From positions 1 to 64,000 of the forward strand of contig DAOUGC010000212.1 in the NCBI GenBank assembly GCA_034429695.1: a DNA stretch of 64,000 nt, read 5' to 3'. Each line of letters begins with the position of its first letter. The first letter of the stretch is position 1. Below are positions 35,138 to 43,235 of this stretch, piece by piece. Source of the stretch: DAOUGC01 sp034429695 (lineage in GTDB: Bacteria; Chloroflexota; Anaerolineae; Anaerolineales; Anaerolineaceae). The notes beneath the pieces are model-generated. The model was not told where the DNA came from and made no database searches. It saw only the letters and a list, made by a program, of their open reading frames with translations. The position numbers were made by a program, and so were the translations under genes.

Positions 35138-35638
35138 ATGCCGCGTTCTGACCAGGGTGTTTTCGCGGACCGTTATCAGGTCATTCCCAGGGTGCTGATT
35201 TTCATCTTTAATGGGGATGAAGTATTGTTGATAAAAGGCGCTCCGACCAAGCGACTGTGGGCAAATCGATACAATGGCATTGGGGGACACATTGAGCGCG
35301 GTGAGGATGTGCTCACAGCAGCCCGGCGTGAGTTATTCGAGGAGACCGGGCTTGCGGTGCGGGATATGTGGCTATGCGGCACAGTGTTGGTGGACGCCAG
35401 CGAGAAAACTGGAATAGGAATGTTTTTAATGAAGGGAGCTTACGAAGGGGGGGATTTGAATGCATCCGATGAAGGAGACCTGGAATGGATCAAGATGACA
35501 GATCTGGAACAGTTGCCCCTGGTTGAAGATCTGCGCGTGTTATTGCCCGTTGTGGCGAAGCGCAAGCCAGAAGAAGGGGCTTTCTCAGCCCGCTCTTATT
35601 ATGACGAACAGGAACAGTGGCATATTCAGATTGCGTGA
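35138..35638 (+). CDS. NUDIX hydrolase
   Basis: A 166-residue hydrolase with a complete Nudix box: GHIERGEDVLTAARRELFEE followed by TGL (starting near residue 46). The N-terminal strand VIPRVLIFIFNGDEVLLIKG is typical of enzymes that clean up oxidised nucleotides or ADP-ribose derivatives. Substrate not predictable. cggaggg precedes the ATG. The last bases nearly touch the convergent rsmD. Confidence 0.9.
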   Translation: MPRSDQGVFADRYQVIPRVLIFIFNGDEVLLIKGAPTKRLWANRYNGIGGHIERGEDVLTAARRELFEETGLAVRDMWLCGTVLVDASEKTGIGMFLMKGAYEGGDLNASDEGDLEWIKMTDLEQLPLVEDLRVLLPVVAKRKPEEGAFSARSYYDEQEQWHIQIA

Positions 35639-35639
35639 G

Positions 35640-36203
35640 TCATTCTGATTTGCGTTCGTAGAAGACCAGCAGCGTGCTGCCGTATTTTCGTAGATCAAAC
35701 TCCACAAAGCTATCCTTTGGCATTTCTTCGTATTCCACCGGGTCGATTTGCGCGATCACCCAACCGTCATCCGTGAGCCAGCCAGGATTTTGGGATAGTT
35801 CGATAAACGCCTGTTTCCACATGCCCTTGTACTGGGGTGGGGCAATATAAATGTAGTGAAACTGCCGGTCCGGTTTTTGGCGTAAAACGGCAAATGCATC
35901 CGCCTGGAGCACCTCGGCTCTGGCTGCCAGCCGGGTGGTTTCAAGATTTGCCTTTATGGTGACAACCGCAGGCCGGTTCAGATCAATAAAGCGGGTAAAG
36001 GCAGCGCCCCGGCTGAGGGCTTCGATGCCCACGCTGCCTGTGCCACCAAACAGATCAAGAACATCAGCATCAATAATATCGGAGCCGATGATGTTGAACA
36101 ATGATTCTTTAACCCGGTCGGTGATGGGGCGGGTGATGTCGCCGGGAACATCCTTCAGGCGGGTTCCACGGGCACTTCCAGCGATGATGCGAGGACTGGT
36201 CAA
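35640..36203 (-). CDS. rsmD: RsmD-family 16S rRNA guanine-N2 methyltransferase, altered motif IV
   Basis: A 187-residue SAM-dependent methyltransferase. RIIAGSARGTRLKDVPG (5-21) and TRPITDRVKESLFNI (24-38) are the RsmD N-terminal signature, VLDLFGGTGSVGIEALSRG (48-66) the SAM-binding motif. RsmD enzymes methylate G966 of 16S rRNA using a DPPY/F motif; here the place reads YIAPPQY (119-125), with Ala121 instead of Asp. TTG start with ggag upstream. Last gene of a minus-strand run that includes a URO-D-like gene and a chelatase-like ATPase. Confidence 0.85.
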   Translation of the reverse strand: MTSPRIIAGSARGTRLKDVPGDITRPITDRVKESLFNIIGSDIIDADVLDLFGGTGSVGIEALSRGAAFTRFIDLNRPAVVTIKANLETTRLAARAEVLQADAFAVLRQKPDRQFHYIYIAPPQYKGMWKQAFIELSQNPGWLTDDGWVIAQIDPVEYEEMPKDSFVEFDLRKYGSTLLVFYERKSE

Positions 36204-36224
36204 AGCAAATACTCCACGGCAAAA

Positions 36225-37217
36225 TTATGCGATTTCGACGCTCTGGCGGGCAGCCAGGATGTTGCCATAAGGGGAAGTGATGGGCATGACACACCCCGTG
36301 CCCAGCATAAAGCGTTTTCCGCCGGTTGACCTGATGGCGTCCAGCGCTTCTTCGCGCACCTGTCTGGGATCACCCAGCACCATGGTTTGCCACTGGCGCA
36401 AACCTCCGCACACCATACCCGGATACGTTTTTTGAGCATCCGATAGATTGGGTGGGGTGGCGCGATCATGCCAGTTTAGGATGGCGGAAGGGTAGCGTGA
36501 GACGCGGTCAAACATGACCGGCTCGCCGTGCAGATGAACCATGTTCAACCAAAAACCGCTTGCTGCATCCAGTAGCTGTAGATCATACTTCTCGCCGAAC
36601 TCAATGAACTCAGTCTCAGAGATCAGATCAGGGCGGGCATGTTGTACAGCAAAAAATATGCCATCCACACCCAGTTTTTTTAGCTCTTCGATGTATTGAA
36701 GCGTGGTGGTTGTGATGGTCTCCAGGCCGCGATGGAGTTCAGCAGGATGATTGCGAAGATGCTGGTAAAGGTTTTCCTTGCCAACCAGGTTTTTTGCCTG
36801 CGCAAGCGGACTGAAAATGGTCTGGATGATGGGTGTATGTGGAGAGAACTCGCGCATCAACAGGCGCAGACATTCCAGTTGACGTCCCAGGCTGCCGCTG
36901 GTGGGCGGGAGAACGGTCAATTTATCCCAATCGGCAGGGTTGGTGATCGGGAACTTCGTATAGTCTCTTGTGCCTTCCGGATTCCCCGTCCAGTGATCTT
37001 CCGCTCCCCAATCCTTGATGCAATATGAGGAGGCGGGCGTCACTTTGATCAGGTCAAAATCAAATTGATTCTGAAAAGCAGCTGTGGCTGCCGCCAGGCC
37101 ATCGGGGGTTTGATCGTCCACTGGAAAGTGACGCCAAAGAGCCACGGGTGGGCGGTCAAGCGACCCTCCTGACAGGCTTTTTTCCAATCGGGCGCGATGC
37201 AGGCTGTTGTTTTGCAC
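36225..37217 (-). CDS. URO-D family protein, non-canonical
   Basis: A 330-residue TIM-barrel protein of the uroporphyrinogen decarboxylase superfamily (PF01208 type). The start is like the family (LDRPPVALWRHFP) but the RQAGR motif that binds the porphyrin carboxylates in true HemE is missing. The C-terminal half has LHGEPVMFDRVSRYP, NWHDR and GKRFMLGTGCVMPITSPYGN, as in URO-D-like methyltransferases. It is therefore more likely a paralogue acting on a corrinoid or an unknown substrate. The GTG start at 37217 follows ggaggt, which overlaps the stop of the upstream TPR gene. Confidence 0.8.
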   Translation of the reverse strand: MQNNSLHRARLEKSLSGGSLDRPPVALWRHFPVDDQTPDGLAAATAAFQNQFDFDLIKVTPASSYCIKDWGAEDHWTGNPEGTRDYTKFPITNPADWDKLTVLPPTSGSLGRQLECLRLLMREFSPHTPIIQTIFSPLAQAKNLVGKENLYQHLRNHPAELHRGLETITTTTLQYIEELKKLGVDGIFFAVQHARPDLISETEFIEFGEKYDLQLLDAASGFWLNMVHLHGEPVMFDRVSRYPSAILNWHDRATPPNLSDAQKTYPGMVCGGLRQWQTMVLGDPRQVREEALDAIRSTGGKRFMLGTGCVMPITSPYGNILAARQSVEIA

Positions 37218-37221
37218 TTGA

Positions 37222-37626
37222 TTAGACCTCCGGCTTGATGATTCCGGCATCCATGCGGCTGTTTTGAGAACCAATCAGGCGGGTGAGCATCACACGCCGG
37301 GCTGGGTTTTGTATGCGATCAAGGTGGTTGATGGTTTGATCAAATGCCGAGCGCGCATCTTCCACCCTGGCGGTGGCTTTGTAGGTCAACCCCAGCAGGT
37401 AATATGCCTCTGGATCGTCGGCTTCCAGTTCCAGGGAACGGGTGATGTCTGCGATGGCTTTATCATATTCGCGCAAAGTATAATGGATCCATCCACGTTG
37501 AAGAAACTCGCCCGCTGTCTCCGGTTGCCATGTTGCCAGATCTGGTGCGTGTTTGGTGAAGACGATATCTTCGCGACGCTCATATCCAGCCTGAGCGTTT
37601 GCCTGTGTCTGATGTTTATCGGTCAT
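37222..37626 (-). CDS. Small TPR-repeat protein
   Basis: A 134-residue soluble protein. Residues about 35-105 form two tetratricopeptide repeats (AGEFLQRGWIHYTLREYDKA and PEAYYLLGLTYKATARVEDA). The C-terminus is basic (PARRVMLTRLIGSQNSRM). TPRs hold protein partners; the obvious candidates are its neighbours, the chelatase-like ATPase upstream and the URO-D-like protein downstream. ATG at 37626 chosen; a GTG nine bases earlier is possible. Confidence 0.75.
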   Translation of the reverse strand: MTDKHQTQANAQAGYERREDIVFTKHAPDLATWQPETAGEFLQRGWIHYTLREYDKAIADITRSLELEADDPEAYYLLGLTYKATARVEDARSAFDQTINHLDRIQNPARRVMLTRLIGSQNSRMDAGIIKPEV

Positions 37627-37650
37627 TTTCCCCACTCATTTCTTTCAAAC

Positions 37651-38835
37651 TTATCCTTCTGGAAGGATGGCGTCCAGCCTGGCATTGAGATCACGATCCT
37701 CAGACTGGCGCTCCTTAAAGAAGTTGATCATAAATTCTGAACGTCTCATGCGCAACGCCAGAGGGGCGATCACACGGATATCCTCAGGGCACACGTGATC
37801 CCGGCCATCTGCGGCAGCATAGGCTCTTGCGCCTTCCAGCAGGGCGATTTCGGCGCGCAGTGAGTCGACTTCGAGGTGCTTGATCAGGTCAATCGCCCTG
37901 GCAGCCAGCGGTTGGGGCACGTCCACCCGTGGCAGTAATTCGCGTGCGGCAATAATTTCCTGGCGGGCGACTTCGGTTTCCAGTGAATAAGCCATGACCA
38001 TCTGGCGGGGGTTGGCCATGTAAGCACGCACCCTGCGGTAGGCTTCCATGCGTTCTTCGTTTTCTTCCAACCCGCGTACCATCACGCGCAAACCAAAGCG
38101 GTCCATGATTTGCGGGCGCAGCGCACCTTCTTCCGGGTTCATTGAACCGATCAGGGTGAAGCGGGAATGATATGTGGCTGAGACCGTTCCCCGCCGTACG
38201 GTGTAGGAGCCCTGCGCGGCTGCATCCAGAATGGAGTCTACAATTTGATCCTCGAGTAGATTGACTTCATCCACATAGAGTATGTTTTGATCAGCGTGAG
38301 CCAGGATGCCGCGCCTCAGCCTGAGGCGTTCGTGCAGGGCGGCGCGTTCATCAAGCCCGCCAACCACGTCTTCCATGCGGGCGTTCAGGGGCAATTCAAC
38401 CAGACGCACCGGTTCGACCACTTCCAGCGGCAAACCCTGACCGTACCTTTTGGCGCAATCGGGGCAGACAGCATCCATGCCGCCGGTTTCAATGTCTTCT
38501 GTCAGGCAGCCATAAAAACAGGCGCTGCGGCTGACTTCGGGCAGCAGGTTGAGCAGGCTGCGTACAGCCGTGGTTTTGCCCGTGCCGCGCGGACCCACCA
38601 ACAACACGCCGCCACTCCCCGAATTGATCAACGCAATCAAGAGGGCTATTTTCATTTCCATCTGGCCCACCAGTGCCAGGAATGGGAAAGGCAGGGGTTC
38701 AGCCAGTCCGGCCTGTTCCTGAACTTCCGGGGGCTGCACCGATTTTCCGGAGGCAAGATCGATCAGTTCCCTCAGTGAACGTACCTGAGGAATGCCTTCT
38801 TCAGAAAACGGGTGACTGTCATATGAATCGGTCAT
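37651..38835 (-). CDS. Magnesium-chelatase subunit I-like AAA+ ATPase
   Basis: A 394-residue AAA+ protein of the BchI/ChlI group. Walker A is GPRGTGKT (81-88), Walker B is ILYVDEVNLL, and the sensor region reads GSMNPEEGALRPQIMDRFG. A Cys-rich insertion (C106, C110, C124, C127) lies where BchI/ChlI have theirs. BchI works with BchD and BchH to insert Mg2+ into protoporphyrin; neither partner is in this window. The start overlaps the stop of gtrA (ATGA). Other possible role: a MoxR-like remodelling ATPase. Confidence 0.85.
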   Translation of the reverse strand: MTDSYDSHPFSEEGIPQVRSLRELIDLASGKSVQPPEVQEQAGLAEPLPFPFLALVGQMEMKIALLIALINSGSGGVLLVGPRGTGKTTAVRSLLNLLPEVSRSACFYGCLTEDIETGGMDAVCPDCAKRYGQGLPLEVVEPVRLVELPLNARMEDVVGGLDERAALHERLRLRRGILAHADQNILYVDEVNLLEDQIVDSILDAAAQGSYTVRRGTVSATYHSRFTLIGSMNPEEGALRPQIMDRFGLRVMVRGLEENEERMEAYRRVRAYMANPRQMVMAYSLETEVARQEIIAARELLPRVDVPQPLAARAIDLIKHLEVDSLRAEIALLEGARAYAAADGRDHVCPEDIRVIAPLALRMRRSEFMINFFKERQSEDRDLNARLDAILPEG

Positions 38836-39329
38836 TTCACATCATTATACGTCCAAAAGCGGTTGGCAAAGAAGTTCCATAACATGACAATCACGATTGC
38901 GATGGCAAGGGTGGTGTTATGGCCCACAAATGTGGCAGTGACCGGAAAAGTTGCCGGCAGGATGCCTGCCGCCAGTTTGATCAGTGTGTTTTCCAGAATC
39001 AGGAACAAGATGGCGCGGATGCCCATGCCGACCGCTGATACGATGAAAAACTGACTGACCTGTTTTGCCAGATTCTTGGAGCGCGAATCAGGGTAGGTCC
39101 AGTAGCGGTTCCATAGGAAATTACTGATGACTGCCAGGACGAACGACAAAAGGCTTGCCCATAACGCCGGAAGGTGGGCGACAGAAACAAACAAATTGAA
39201 CGCAACAAAATCCACCACGGCGCCCATGGCGCCGACTGCGGCAAATTTTAAGAAACGGGTGCGTTCCCTGGGATCCCGAATGATGGTGATCAAGCCATTT
39301 TTTGCTGGAAGTACGGAACCGTTTTGCAT
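38832..39329 (-). CDS. GtrA-family membrane protein
   Basis: A 165-residue protein with four hydrophobic segments. FLKFAAVGAMGAVVDFVAFN, FVLAVISNFLWNRYWTYPDS and the closing LWNFFANRFWTYND are the GtrA signatures. GtrA proteins are thought to flip polyprenyl-phosphate-linked sugars or serve polysaccharide assembly. The ATG at 39329 has agaggg before it and overlaps the end of the epimerase gene by 40 bases; a TTG at 39293 overlapping that gene's TGA is another possible start. Confidence 0.85.
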   Translation of the reverse strand: MQNGSVLPAKNGLITIIRDPRERTRFLKFAAVGAMGAVVDFVAFNLFVSVAHLPALWASLLSFVLAVISNFLWNRYWTYPDSRSKNLAKQVSQFFIVSAVGMGIRAILFLILENTLIKLAAGILPATFPVTATFVGHNTTLAIAIVIVMLWNFFANRFWTYNDVK

Positions 39330-40243
39330 ATACCCTCTTTTAATGGAATTGCCGGCTGCCAGGACAGGATCTGGTTGGCACGGGTAATATCCGGACGACG
39401 GCGCTGGGGGTCATCCTCCAGCCGTAAAGCCTCTTTGTGCACAATCCCGGCTGTATTGCCGGTGATGGTGTTGATGGTTTTGGCGAACTCCAGAATGGTT
39501 GTTTCGGTAGGATTGCCAATGTTAACCGGGTCATGTTCGTTTGACATCAACAGGCGATAAATGCCATCCACCAGGTCGTCAACATAACAAAAACTGCGGG
39601 TTTGTGCGCCGTCGCCGTACACGGTGAGCGGTTCACCGCGAATTGCCTGTTGAATAAAGTTTGGAACCACGCGGCCGTCATCAAGACGCATCCGAGGCCC
39701 ATAAGTGTTGAAGATGCGCACAATGCGCGTATCCACCCCGTGATAGCGGTGATACGCCATGGTAAGCGCTTCGGCAAAACGTTTGGCTTCATCGTATACC
39801 GAGCGGACACCAATCGGATCAACATGACCCCAGTAGGTTTCCTTCTGCGGATGTTCGAGGGGGTCGCCGTAAATCTCGGATGTGGAGGCCAGCAGGTAAC
39901 GCGCCTTGTGGGCGTGAGCAACCCCCAGAGTGTTGTGGGTGCCAAGCGCGCCGGCTTTCATGGTCTGAATGGGCAGATTGACATACCCCAACGGTGAAGC
40001 CGGGTTGGGGCTGGCGGGGGAAGCGAAATGCATCACGGCGTCCACTTTGCCGGGTACGAAAATGAAGTTGGATACATCGTGGCGCAAAAAGTGGAAGTTT
40101 GGATTTCCAGCAAGATGCGCCAGATTATCCGGTGAACCGGTGATGAAATTATCCATTCCAATCACCTGATGGCCTTCAGCAATCAAACGGTCACAAAGGT
40201 GCGACCCGAGAAACCCGGCTGCGCCAGTGATGAGAATTCTCAT
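39290..40243 (-). CDS. uxs: UDP-glucuronate decarboxylase (UDP-xylose synthase), SDR family
   Basis: A 317-residue NAD-binding short-chain dehydrogenase-type enzyme. ITGAAGFLGSHLCDRL (5-20) binds NAD. HFASPASP, STSEIYGDPLEHPQKETYWG and SVYDEAKRFAEAL carry the active-site Ser/Tyr/Lys pattern characteristic of UXS, which converts UDP-glucuronate to UDP-xylose. gagg precedes the ATG. First gene of a run with gtrA, fitting a surface-glycan role. An epimerase with a related substrate cannot be excluded. Confidence 0.88.
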   Translation of the reverse strand: MRILITGAAGFLGSHLCDRLIAEGHQVIGMDNFITGSPDNLAHLAGNPNFHFLRHDVSNFIFVPGKVDAVMHFASPASPNPASPLGYVNLPIQTMKAGALGTHNTLGVAHAHKARYLLASTSEIYGDPLEHPQKETYWGHVDPIGVRSVYDEAKRFAEALTMAYHRYHGVDTRIVRIFNTYGPRMRLDDGRVVPNFIQQAIRGEPLTVYGDGAQTRSFCYVDDLVDGIYRLLMSNEHDPVNIGNPTETTILEFAKTINTITGNTAGIVHKEALRLEDDPQRRRPDITRANQILSWQPAIPLKEGICKTVPYFQQKMA

Positions 40244-40260
40244 TGAGCCCTCGCGAAAAG

Positions 40261-41862
40261 TTATTTCCAGTCCAGTCTGCCGATCGAACCATCCCCCGTT
40301 ATCTGGTGAGACTGGCCGGTCTGGAGATTATACAACCATAGGTTCCCCTGGTAAATCAGGGCAATCCAGTCATTTTGACTGTAGGAAGGTCCCCATACCA
40401 CTTCCTGAGGATCAAGACCCGGTGAGCCTTCTGGTGGGAAGATGATCGTTCGATTTGACCCGTCGCGGTCCATGATGGTCAGTCGGTAACGGCTGGTTTC
40501 TGACTGATCGGGGAAGATCGATTGCAGGTAAGCCACCTGATATCGATCTGACGCGTCCCGGGAAGAAGTCACCGGGTAGGCAAACATGCCCGTCTGTGGG
40601 ATCAGATCCATGCCTTCGCCCGTGGCAGGGTCAAGGATGGTCAGGTCAAAGAGCGGGGATACCTCATCACTGGTAAGGCCGGCCATGGCAACATGGCTGA
40701 CCGTATACAGGATGTTGCCATCAGGGGACCAGCCCAGGTTGGGAACCCATGCCCAGTCTGAGCGGGTCTGCAGGGGGATGAGTTCGAGGATGGGCATGAG
40801 TTGCCCATTTTCCATGTCCACCAGGCCGATACTATCCGGACGGGCATAAGCCAGTTGATTGCCATCCGGAGAGAAGGCAAAACGCGTACCCCACCAACCA
40901 TAAATACCGCCCGAGCTTGCCGCCAGGATCTCCTGATCTCTGACCACACCACCGATACTGCCGAGGGTGAGGAAGTGCAGGTCGTTGTTTGCCTGCCAGC
41001 CTGGCGCGGTATCGCGCGGTTCAACACTGGAATATGCCACCATCAAACCCGATTCCGGGATCCAGCCTGCGTAGTGGATGATATTATCCACGTCAAGGCT
41101 GATCGGCTCAGGATCTTCTTCGTTAAGGTTGACCACCCACAGGGAGTTGATGGCTCCTTCGGTGGGTGAGTATTTGCGGGTGAACAACAGCCATTCGCCG
41201 TCCGGTGACAGGCTGAACACTCTGCCATCCAGATCGCCTGTGGTAACCACGGGACGCCGATCACCGGTGGTGTCTTCCATGATCCACCCATTACCGGCAG
41301 CCAGATATGCCAATCGCCCGGGAATGGATACCGCTGTAAACGGGGTTTGTACACCCACCATCACAATTTCCGGACGGGCTTCCACCAGGTTGGTGGTTTT
41401 GAATACCGTGCGCGAGACTTCCACATTGTCTTCGAGCAGGCGGCGGTAGGTAATTTGCTGGACACCATTCACCCCTGGCTGGATCAACATTTTCTGTCCG
41501 GCAGGGAGTGACTCATTGCGAACGGTCTGGGTCTCGAACTCGATGGTCTTTTCTTCGATCTCAAAGACCTCTTTCACCCGCGTAACGGTGATCCGGGCGT
41601 TTTCGAGCAGCAATGAGAAGGTCGGCGGGTCCACGCGGTCCAGGCTGGAGAGAGACACCTTTGCCTGATCAATGGCATATTGAACGGTTGAACCGGCAGG
41701 CACACTCAAGGTCTGTTCACCGTCGTCTGCCTGAATGGTTACAGCAATGACCGATTGCCCGTTGGCGACCGGAACACAACCGGCCAGCAGTACAATGCTC
41801 AAGAGGAGGAGCATCCTTATTGACAGGATGATGATGGGGCTGTTCCGGTTTTGATCAGGCAT
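40261..41862 (-). CDS. Lipoprotein with G5-like domain and WD40/TolB-like propeller
   Basis: A 533-residue exported lipoprotein. A hydrophobic segment ends in VLLAGC, a lipobox. Next comes a ubiquitin-like DUF348-type stretch (LSVPAGSTVQYAIDQAKV), then a G5-like domain (IEFETQTVRNESLPAGQ ... QQITYRRLLEDNVEVSRTV), both common in cell-wall proteins. The C-terminal part has repeated SPDGEWLLFTR, SPDGNQLAYARP and SPDGNILYTVS blocks, a TolB/WD40-type beta-propeller. I start at MPDQNRNSP; no good RBS is visible. Co-directional with the smaller lipoprotein gene 28 bases upstream. Function unknown. Confidence 0.8.
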   Translation of the reverse strand: MPDQNRNSPIIILSIRMLLLLSIVLLAGCVPVANGQSVIAVTIQADDGEQTLSVPAGSTVQYAIDQAKVSLSSLDRVDPPTFSLLLENARITVTRVKEVFEIEEKTIEFETQTVRNESLPAGQKMLIQPGVNGVQQITYRRLLEDNVEVSRTVFKTTNLVEARPEIVMVGVQTPFTAVSIPGRLAYLAAGNGWIMEDTTGDRRPVVTTGDLDGRVFSLSPDGEWLLFTRKYSPTEGAINSLWVVNLNEEDPEPISLDVDNIIHYAGWIPESGLMVAYSSVEPRDTAPGWQANNDLHFLTLGSIGGVVRDQEILAASSGGIYGWWGTRFAFSPDGNQLAYARPDSIGLVDMENGQLMPILELIPLQTRSDWAWVPNLGWSPDGNILYTVSHVAMAGLTSDEVSPLFDLTILDPATGEGMDLIPQTGMFAYPVTSSRDASDRYQVAYLQSIFPDQSETSRYRLTIMDRDGSNRTIIFPPEGSPGLDPQEVVWGPSYSQNDWIALIYQGNLWLYNLQTGQSHQITGDGSIGRLDWK

Positions 41863-41889
41863 GGGCAAGAACAATCCAGTGGTGCAAGG

Positions 41890-42456
41890 TTATTGAATGG
41901 CGGTCCCGCTAATGGTCATGGTTCCAGAGGCGATCACCACATTTTGAACGAGGACGCCAGTGGTGGCAGGGGCCAGACTTTTCGAAAGTTGTTCGTTAAT
42001 TGCAGCCGTCATCGAATCTTTCATCGAGTCAGGTACAGGAATCGGGCCAAAGTCAGCCGATTCCACGGTGACCTGTACTTCTCCGTTGGAAGTAACAAAA
42101 GGCACCATTACCACCACCACATCAGCGGTGAGAAAGTCTTGTGCGTACTGACCGGTCAGTGTCAGTTTGCCATTCTGAAGAGATATGGCTGCATTTTGCA
42201 GCGGAACACCGGCTTCGGTCGAAAGGCTCTGGCGGATATATGCGGTCAGATCCTGTTCGGTGAGCACAACGGTAACGGTTGATTGTTCAGGCGCCACAGT
42301 GACGGATGCTTCCAGCGTGCTCTGCAGATCCTGTTCGCTAATGGATGGTACGGAAACGGGTGTTTGCACCGCGTCATTTGCCGGAAGGTTGCATGCCAGG
42401 CTTGCAGTGACCAATACCAGTAAAACTGCAAAACCTTTGATAAAATTGTGTTTCAT
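41890..42456 (-). CDS. Small lipoprotein of unknown function
   Basis: A 188-residue lipoprotein. The signal peptide KGFAVLLVLVTASLAC ends in a lipobox with Cys22. The rest is a beta-rich domain with SLQNGKLTLTGQY and VVIASGTMTISGTA, reminiscent of LmeA/DUF2993-type lipid-binding folds, but I cannot assign it firmly. aggag precedes the ATG. Probably co-transcribed with the propeller lipoprotein. Confidence 0.7.
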   Translation of the reverse strand: MKHNFIKGFAVLLVLVTASLACNLPANDAVQTPVSVPSISEQDLQSTLEASVTVAPEQSTVTVVLTEQDLTAYIRQSLSTEAGVPLQNAAISLQNGKLTLTGQYAQDFLTADVVVVMVPFVTSNGEVQVTVESADFGPIPVPDSMKDSMTAAINEQLSKSLAPATTGVLVQNVVIASGTMTISGTAIQ

Positions 42457-42511
42457 ACTCCTGTTACCTTGTTCTTCCTTATCCTTTTGCTAAGATAGGC
42501 ATTATTATAGC

Positions 42512-43183
42512 ATGACAGAACCCACAGATGACCTCAACCCGATTGACCCATCCCCAGCAGAAAACCATGTCACCCCGGACCCCCAGGGCGTGGAAGCGGA
42601 GAACCCTGTCTCGCAGGAGATGGCAATACCTGATTTGCCGCTGGATGCCTTATTGGAAGGGTTGTTATTTGTGGCTGCCGGGCCGGTGGCAATCAACCAG
42701 TTGAGCGAGACGTTGGGAATAAAGATGGCAGAGGTGGAACAGGGCTTGCTCGCGCTTGAGAACCGTTTTCAGGCGGGCAGTGGGTTGCGTTTGCAGCGCT
42801 TTGGCGGGCGCATTCAATTAACCACGGCGGCGGAGATGGCGGGGTTGGTGGAGCGGTTCCTGGGCCTTGAGACCACCGCGCGTTTGAGCCGGGCTGCGCT
42901 TGAAGCGCTGGCAATTGTGGCGTATCGCCAGCCGATCACCCGGCCTGGGATTGATGCCATTCGCGGCGTCAACAGTGATGGGGTGATGAAATCGTTGTTA
43001 AGCAAGGGGCTGGTTCAGGAAGTGGGCCGCGCCGAAGGACCAGGTCGGCCAATCCTGTACGGTGTTACGGCTGATTTTCTCCAGCATTTTGGGCTGGATT
43101 CGATTGACAAACTGCCGCCCTTTGAACAGGTGATGGAACAGACAGACCAGGAAGATGGTAATGGGCGATTGTTGAAAGACTAA
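42512..43183 (+). CDS. scpB: Segregation and condensation protein B
   Basis: Subunit of the SMC-ScpAB condensin that organises chromosomes. The 223-residue protein has a disordered acidic N-terminus (about 1-40) and two winged-helix domains: LLEGLLFVAAGPVAINQLSE (48-67) and LSRAALEALAIVAYRQPITR with GPGRPILYGVT. The usual partner scpA is not in the window. Upstream lies attattatagc directly before the ATG with no RBS, so the leader is very short or missing. The pseudouridine synthase follows as in many bacteria. Confidence 0.93.
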   Translation: MTEPTDDLNPIDPSPAENHVTPDPQGVEAENPVSQEMAIPDLPLDALLEGLLFVAAGPVAINQLSETLGIKMAEVEQGLLALENRFQAGSGLRLQRFGGRIQLTTAAEMAGLVERFLGLETTARLSRAALEALAIVAYRQPITRPGIDAIRGVNSDGVMKSLLSKGLVQEVGRAEGPGRPILYGVTADFLQHFGLDSIDKLPPFEQVMEQTDQEDGNGRLLKD

Positions 43184-43235
43184 GCAATATTGGGCAGAAC
43201 TTTTTTGGACGCACAGGGAAACGGAGCTGGGGTTT

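Noticed and set aside
36225..37217. Naming the URO-D-like gene hemE
   Set aside because: The RQAGR motif needed for uroporphyrinogen binding is absent.
37651..38835. Chelatase-like ATPase as evidence of photosynthesis
   Set aside because: No bchD, bchH, reaction-centre or other pigment gene is in the window; the homology alone does not show chlorophyll synthesis.
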